From Candidatus Gastranaerophilales bacterium (GTDB lineage Bacteria > Cyanobacteriota > Vampirovibrionia > Gastranaerophilales > Gastranaerophilaceae), in NCBI GenBank assembly GCA_021205645.1, contig JAJPXE010000252.1, forward strand, positions 1-17,466: a DNA stretch of 17,466 nt. The letters run 5' to 3'. A program made the position numbers and the translations under genes. This document shows, piece by piece, positions 13,782-17,466 of the stretch. Each line of letters begins with the position of its first letter. Position 1 is the first letter of the stretch. The notes below the pieces were generated by a model that was given only the letters and a program-made list of their open reading frames with translations, was not told where the DNA came from and did no database searches.

Positions 13782-14585
13782 ATGGGTAGTTTTACATTAA
13801 AGGGAACCGTTACATACGCAATATACAGGCAGATTTTAGTCCAATTTGTCGAATTGGTCAGCACTATAGGTGACATTGTGCGCTACGGAGTCGAAGTACT
13901 GAAGAATATATCAAAAGGGAATATTCGCATAAAAGAGCTTATTGAGCAGTGCGCAAGGTTCGGTGTCAGCTCGCTTCCGATAACATTATCAATTGTCGGT
14001 ATGTCGTCAATAATCGTTGCAATGCAGATAGCAGGCGAAATGGTTAAGCAGGGTGCGGGCAATTATGTCGGACTGTTTGTTGCTATGCTCATTGTACGTG
14101 AGGACGGAATAATCATGTCAGGGTTTGCAATTATATCAATGATAGGTTCATCTCTGGCATCTGAGCTTGCGACAATGCGTGTTACCGAGCAAATAGATGC
14201 AATAAAAGTTCTTAAGGTAAATCCTGTGGAATACTTATTTGTCCCGAGAGTGCTGTCAGGTGTTATAATGATGCCTCCGGTGCTTGTGGTTGCATCGCTT
14301 GTCGGGATTATAGGCGGCGGTGTAGCCTCAAACCTTGCATCCGGACTGTCTTATCGTGCATATTTTGAATCAGTCTGGAGAGGACTGTATTTAAAAGATA
14401 TGAATGTTGCTTTATTAAAGGCGGTTGTGTTTGGTTTTACTATTGCACTTGTAAGCTGTACATGCGGATACAAGGCATCGGGGGGCGCAAAAGGTGTCGG
14501 ACAGGCAACTACTAAAGCTGTTGTCTGGTCGTTCGTTGCTATTGTTATTTGGGATTTGATTTTCTCTATTGTGTTTTTCTTTTAA
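13782..14585 (+). CDS. mlaE: MlaE-family lipid ABC transporter permease
   Basis: This inner-membrane permease of the MCE/Mla system moves phospholipid between the membranes together with MlaF and MlaD. The 267-aa sequence has an amphipathic N-terminal helix, then about five membrane helices. Hallmarks: QGAGNYVG (90-97), as in cyanobacterial and plastid (TGD1) members, and ELATMRVTEQIDAI (128-141), the coupling helix region. The usual LxP...AGRxG stretch is altered: R106-E107 is followed by DGIIMSGF and then ISMIGSS, so the common Arg is missing. No Shine-Dalgarno sequence precedes either candidate start. I prefer ATG 13782, since it fits family length and the possible internal promoter; GTG 13743 would add 13 residues. 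mlaF follows after 23 bases. Confidence 0.92.
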   Translation: MGSFTLKGTVTYAIYRQILVQFVELVSTIGDIVRYGVEVLKNISKGNIRIKELIEQCARFGVSSLPITLSIVGMSSIIVAMQIAGEMVKQGAGNYVGLFVAMLIVREDGIIMSGFAIISMIGSSLASELATMRVTEQIDAIKVLKVNPVEYLFVPRVLSGVIMMPPVLVVASLVGIIGGGVASNLASGLSYRAYFESVWRGLYLKDMNVALLKAVVFGFTIALVSCTCGYKASGGAKGVGQATTKAVVWSFVAIVIWDLIFSIVFFF

Positions 14586-14608
14586 AATTTAATCAGCAGG
14601 TATTATAT

Positions 14609-15328
14609 ATGAGTATAGAAGTTAAAAATTTAATAAAGATTTTCGATAGAAACACTGTTATAGATGATTTGTCATTTACGGTAAATAATGGTGAAATACT
14701 TGCTATTATCGGTTTTAGCGGTTCAGGTAAGAGTACTGTTTTAAAATTGATAAGTGGTCTTATACCTAAAGATGCCGGCGAAATCATCACAACCGGCGAT
14801 ATTGCAATGGTATTTCAATATTCTGCATTGATTGATTCTTTGAATGTTTTTGATAACATATCTTTTGCATTAAGAGAAAGAAAAGATTTAAGAAAAAAAT
14901 ACACGCACGAACAGGTTAAGAGTATCGTCAGAGAGAAACTTGCTCTGGTAGGTTTAGCGGGTATAGAAAACAAGTTTCCGTCGGAGTTGTCGGGCGGTAT
15001 GCAGAAGCGTGTAAGTTTTGCGAGGGCAATCGTGACAGAGCCGGAGATATTATTGTATGACGAGCCGACGGCAGGGCTTGACCCGATGTCGTCCACGCTT
15101 ATTGAAGATTATATTGTGCGATTGAAACAGGAAACGCATGCCGCCTCTATTGTCGTAACGCACCAGATGTCCACCATAACCAGAACAGCGGACAAAGTAT
15201 TGATGCTATACGGCGGAAAAGATGTATTTTACGGTACACCCGATGAGTTATGCAGGCAGGATACACCGTATACAAGACAGTTTGTTTCGGCGGATTTGGA
15301 AGGTCCGATGAAAATGTTAAAAGAATAA
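14609..15328 (+). CDS. mlaF: MlaF-family ABC transporter ATPase
   Basis: This cytoplasmic ATPase powers the MlaE permease. All nucleotide-binding motifs are intact over 239 aa: Walker A GFSGSGKST (35-43), Q-loop MVFQ (67-70), signature LSGGMQKRV (127-135), Walker B ILLYDEPTAGLDP (147-159) and H-loop THQ (184-186). The short C-terminal tail after YTRQFVSADLEGP is typical of MlaF/TGD3 proteins. The start is ATG 14609, with CAGG about 9 bases upstream; the longer frame from 14549 would overlap mlaE and is unlikely. It is the middle gene of mlaEFD. Confidence 0.96.
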   Translation: MSIEVKNLIKIFDRNTVIDDLSFTVNNGEILAIIGFSGSGKSTVLKLISGLIPKDAGEIITTGDIAMVFQYSALIDSLNVFDNISFALRERKDLRKKYTHEQVKSIVREKLALVGLAGIENKFPSELSGGMQKRVSFARAIVTEPEILLYDEPTAGLDPMSSTLIEDYIVRLKQETHAASIVVTHQMSTITRTADKVLMLYGGKDVFYGTPDELCRQDTPYTRQFVSADLEGPMKMLKE

Positions 15329-15352
15329 GAAGTAAAAAAAAGGAAATAAAAA

Positions 15353-16702
15353 ATGAAATTATCATCATCATTTAAAGTAGGAATATTATCATTAACGGCA
15401 TTGTTGATATTTTTCTGTACAGTGCTGTGGGTTAAGGGTCGGGCATTTTCATCTGCGGACAGGATAGAGGTATATTTCAAAGATGTAAACGGAATGCGTC
15501 CGGGTTCTGCCGTGCAGATGATGGGGTTAAGAGTCGGTCAGGTTGAGGAGATTATTCCCGTAGTCGATGGTGAAACAAGTTATGTAAAGATGAAATTCGT
15601 AATTACCGATCCTAATGTTAAAATACCTAAAGCATCTATGATATCTATCCAGCAATCAGGGTTAATCGGGGAACAATTTCTTGAGATAACGCCGCCTAAG
15701 TTAAAATCGGTGTATATTCCGGTTAATTCCTCCTCGCTTGAAAAAGGTGCAAAGGTTCAAATAAAGCTTGATGAAAAATATTATGATGTAGGGTATGTTA
15801 AAAAGACCCAGATTTTGAGCAGGTCTGTTATTCCTGTTCAGCTTCAGGAGGTTATAGGCACTCATTATGCGTTCAGATACGATTATGTAGTCGATTTGCC
15901 GGGGCTTATTTTGCCCGAATTTATGGTCGGAAGTATTATAAACGATAATGGTGAGTTAAAGTTAAGGATAAAGCCTCTGGACAATGCTCCAATACCTTAT
16001 CCTATACAAAATTCGCCGTACACTATACTTGAGCCTATGAGAATTGCAGATTTTCTTGATTTGCAATATCAGGCGGCAGAATCTTTAACTGTTATGAACA
16101 GAAAAGTTAACGACCTGTTAGACGATAATTTAATAGCGGATTTAAAACAATCGGCATTGAACGTCAAAATGTTAACGGCGCAGGCAACATCTACACTCGG
16201 TAAGGCTGAGCTGTTAATTGATGAATCAAGAAAAGACCTGAATTCAATGATGGGTATGATGAATGATGTGTCGGGAAGTTTTAACGATTTATCCAAAAAT
16301 ATAAATCGTATTATTGCTGATCCTCAATTTAAACCAACATTAATGCAGACGGCAAAATCACTTACTAATCTTACAAATGAGCTAACACCTATTATCGGAG
16401 CGGTTGATGCTCAGAAATTTGCTAATGATTTGAGTGTGACAATAAACAATGTCGCAGAGATTTCCAACTCTATCAACAGAATATCAAAAGACCAAAAATT
16501 AAAAGACAGTCTGATGATGACAGTAGATAATGTTAACAGGGCATTGTGCAATGTTTCGGCGACATTAGAGGTCATAAACAACACGAAAGATAAAGCGAAC
16601 GTAAAACAGGTAGTAGAGGATACGGCAGCTACAGTTCATAATTTGCGAACGTTTTCCGAAAAATTGAACAAGAGATTTTTACTTTTCAGGCTGTTGTTCT
16701 AG
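15353..16702 (+). CDS. mlaD: MCE-domain lipid-binding protein (MlaD/TGD2-like)
   Basis: MlaD-type proteins form a hexameric ring on MlaE and carry phospholipid through the periplasm. The 449-aa protein has one N-terminal membrane anchor (8-27), then a canonical MCE domain with YFKDVNGMRPGSAVQMMGLRVGQVEEI (41-67) and SGLIGEQFLEITP (102-114). The remainder (about 250-440) is long and helical, rich in Asn, Leu and Thr, and resembles a coiled-coil stalk. E. coli MlaD is only about 180 aa, so this is closer to cyanobacterial and TGD2 forms, where the C-terminal helices may bridge the periplasm. AAAGGAA about 8 bases upstream supports the ATG. A possible terminator follows. No mlaB, mlaC or mlaA homologue is in the window. 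Confidence 0.94.
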   Translation: MKLSSSFKVGILSLTALLIFFCTVLWVKGRAFSSADRIEVYFKDVNGMRPGSAVQMMGLRVGQVEEIIPVVDGETSYVKMKFVITDPNVKIPKASMISIQQSGLIGEQFLEITPPKLKSVYIPVNSSSLEKGAKVQIKLDEKYYDVGYVKKTQILSRSVIPVQLQEVIGTHYAFRYDYVVDLPGLILPEFMVGSIINDNGELKLRIKPLDNAPIPYPIQNSPYTILEPMRIADFLDLQYQAAESLTVMNRKVNDLLDDNLIADLKQSALNVKMLTAQATSTLGKAELLIDESRKDLNSMMGMMNDVSGSFNDLSKNINRIIADPQFKPTLMQTAKSLTNLTNELTPIIGAVDAQKFANDLSVTINNVAEISNSINRISKDQKLKDSLMMTVDNVNRALCNVSATLEVINNTKDKANVKQVVEDTAATVHNLRTFSEKLNKRFLLFRLLF

Positions 16703-16752
16703 CCGGTCGGGTTTGTTGTGAGCGGGATTATTGTCCGGTTAATGGCGGTGAG

Positions 16753-16779
16753 CCTCTTTCACGGAAAAGGTTTTCTTTC
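16753..16779 (+). terminator. Intrinsic terminator of the mla operon
   Basis: CCTCTTTC (16753-16760) pairs with GAAAAGG (16764-16770), with one bulged C at 16756 and a 3-base loop, directly followed by TTTTCTTT. It ends at the stop codon of the convergent pgeF gene and is placed to stop transcription from mlaD. Confidence 0.55.
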
Positions 16780-17466
16780 TCACGAGCGGGAAACATTCAG
16801 TTTAATAACCGCACTGTGGCGGCTTGTCGTGCCGTTTTCTCTGCGATAAGAAAAAAACAGGTCACTGCGGCAATATGTACAATAAGGACAAATATCTATA
16901 TTGTCAACCGGAACTCCCAGTTCTTCAAGCTGTCTTGCATTTGTCTTTTTTAGATTAACATACGGACGATTATTTCTGTAAACCGTTAGATCCGAATAAT
17001 TATTAACAGAATTTTGGATTTGTTTAACAACATCATCACCGACTTCGTAACAGCAATCTCCGATTGCCGCCCCGATTACGGCATAAATATCCGTAATTGA
17101 TGAGTCTGAATATTCAAGCATCTTATTTACCGTTTTGACGGCTATTCTGCCTGCCGTACCGCGCCAACCGGCATGTACCGCCGCTGCAACATTAGATTTT
17201 TTATCATATAAAACTACGGGTGTGCAATCCGCAAAATTCAGATATACTGCCTGTTCATAATTTGTTAGGATAAGTGCATCGGTTTCGGGGTAATTGATTT
17301 TGCAGGGCTGTGCGAAATCAACATTTGAAGAATGAACTTGTGTCGGGGATATTAGGTTTTTTGTTTCTATATTTAAGTATTCACAAACAGATTTTATGTT
17401 TGAAGATGTATCTACTCCCTTTTCGGACGAGCGAAGAACGGTTTCCCGTGTTGTGAAAAAATGTTC
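16780..17466 (-). CDS. pgeF: Purine nucleoside phosphorylase, YfiH/laccase-domain family (5' end missing)
   Basis: The frame is open from the window end to TGA at 16780-16782 and gives 228 aa; the N-terminus lies outside. The family acts on adenosine and inosine (phosphorolysis, deamination) and was earlier named multicopper polyphenol oxidase; in some bacteria the protein also edits peptidoglycan precursors. Motifs in order: HFFTTRE at the start, PTQVHSSNVD (zinc His), LNFADCTPVVLYD (zinc Cys), AAVHAGWRGTAGR (zinc His), AAIGDCCYEVG, CTYC, FFSYRRENGTTSRHSAVI near the end. These are the canonical family blocks. No internal stop or frameshift is seen, so the gene is intact within the window. 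It converges on the mla operon. Confidence 0.95.
   Translation of the reverse strand, partial: EHFFTTRETVLRSSEKGVDTSSNIKSVCEYLNIETKNLISPTQVHSSNVDFAQPCKINYPETDALILTNYEQAVYLNFADCTPVVLYDKKSNVAAAVHAGWRGTAGRIAVKTVNKMLEYSDSSITDIYAVIGAAIGDCCYEVGDDVVKQIQNSVNNYSDLTVYRNNRPYVNLKKTNARQLEELGVPVDNIDICPYCTYCRSDLFFSYRRENGTTSRHSAVIKLNVSRS

Noticed and set aside
14549..14608. N-terminal extension of mlaF overlapping mlaE
   Set aside because: The extra residues are the mlaE 3' end read in another frame. ATG 14609 has its own ribosome binding site and matches family length.
16780..17121. Reading pgeF as a truncated 113-aa gene starting at ATG 17121
   Set aside because: The same frame stays open to the window end and carries the upstream family blocks QVH, ADC and VHAGWRGTAGR, so this ATG is internal.
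1..17466. CRISPR arrays, tRNA or rRNA genes, transposases, integrase or attachment sites
   Set aside because: None was seen: no regularly spaced direct repeats, no cloverleaf with a T-loop pattern, and no transposase or integrase motif in any frame.

Overview
The window is AT-rich, densely coded bacterial chromosome. An MCE/Mla lipid transporter (permease, ATPase and a long MCE protein with one membrane anchor) points to a cell with two membranes. The long PPi-dependent phosphofructokinase, the Cyanobacteria-like MlaE, the low GC and the many lineage-restricted hypothetical proteins fit a non-photosynthetic relative of Cyanobacteria such as a gut Gastranaerophilales (Vampirovibrionia/Melainabacteria). 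That placement is inference; no rRNA is present to confirm it.

Layout. (1) 1-562: a small unannotated 54-aa gene on the minus strand (177-341) with its own intrinsic terminator, then a strong hairpin that ends the PPi-PFK gene (563-2242, minus), whose promoter is clear. (2) 2426-5239: a plus-strand cassette of three unrecognised genes behind one promoter: a 228-aa helical protein with a Cys/His cluster, a 502-aa membrane protein containing an internal duplication, and a 145-aa helical protein. (3) 5281-5460: two adjacent GC-rich nested inverted repeats between convergent transcription units. (4) purB (5578-6870, minus) with a promoter that implies a leaderless mRNA. (5) 6953-9987: accessory secreted proteins: an HExxH protein whose signal peptide is interrupted by a stop at codon 2, a 135-aa unknown, an M48-like protein with HQxxH in place of HExxH, and a secreted protein with a VirB10/TrbI-like C-terminal stretch. 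(6) 10102-16779: a housekeeping run pyrH-frr-cdsA-rnc-rpe, then mlaE-mlaF-mlaD, ending in a terminator. (7) 16780-17466: the 3' part of pgeF (YfiH family) on the minus strand, cut by the window end.

How the genes fit together. The pyrH run links pyrimidine nucleotide supply, ribosome recycling, CDP-diacylglycerol synthesis, RNA processing and the pentose phosphate pathway. The mla genes behind it move phospholipid between membranes, a sensible partner for cdsA. PPi-PFK supplies glycolysis and purB and pgeF serve purine metabolism. The most novel material is the three-gene cassette at 2596-5239 and the pair of zinc-protease-like proteins, one with a broken start and one with a substituted catalytic residue.
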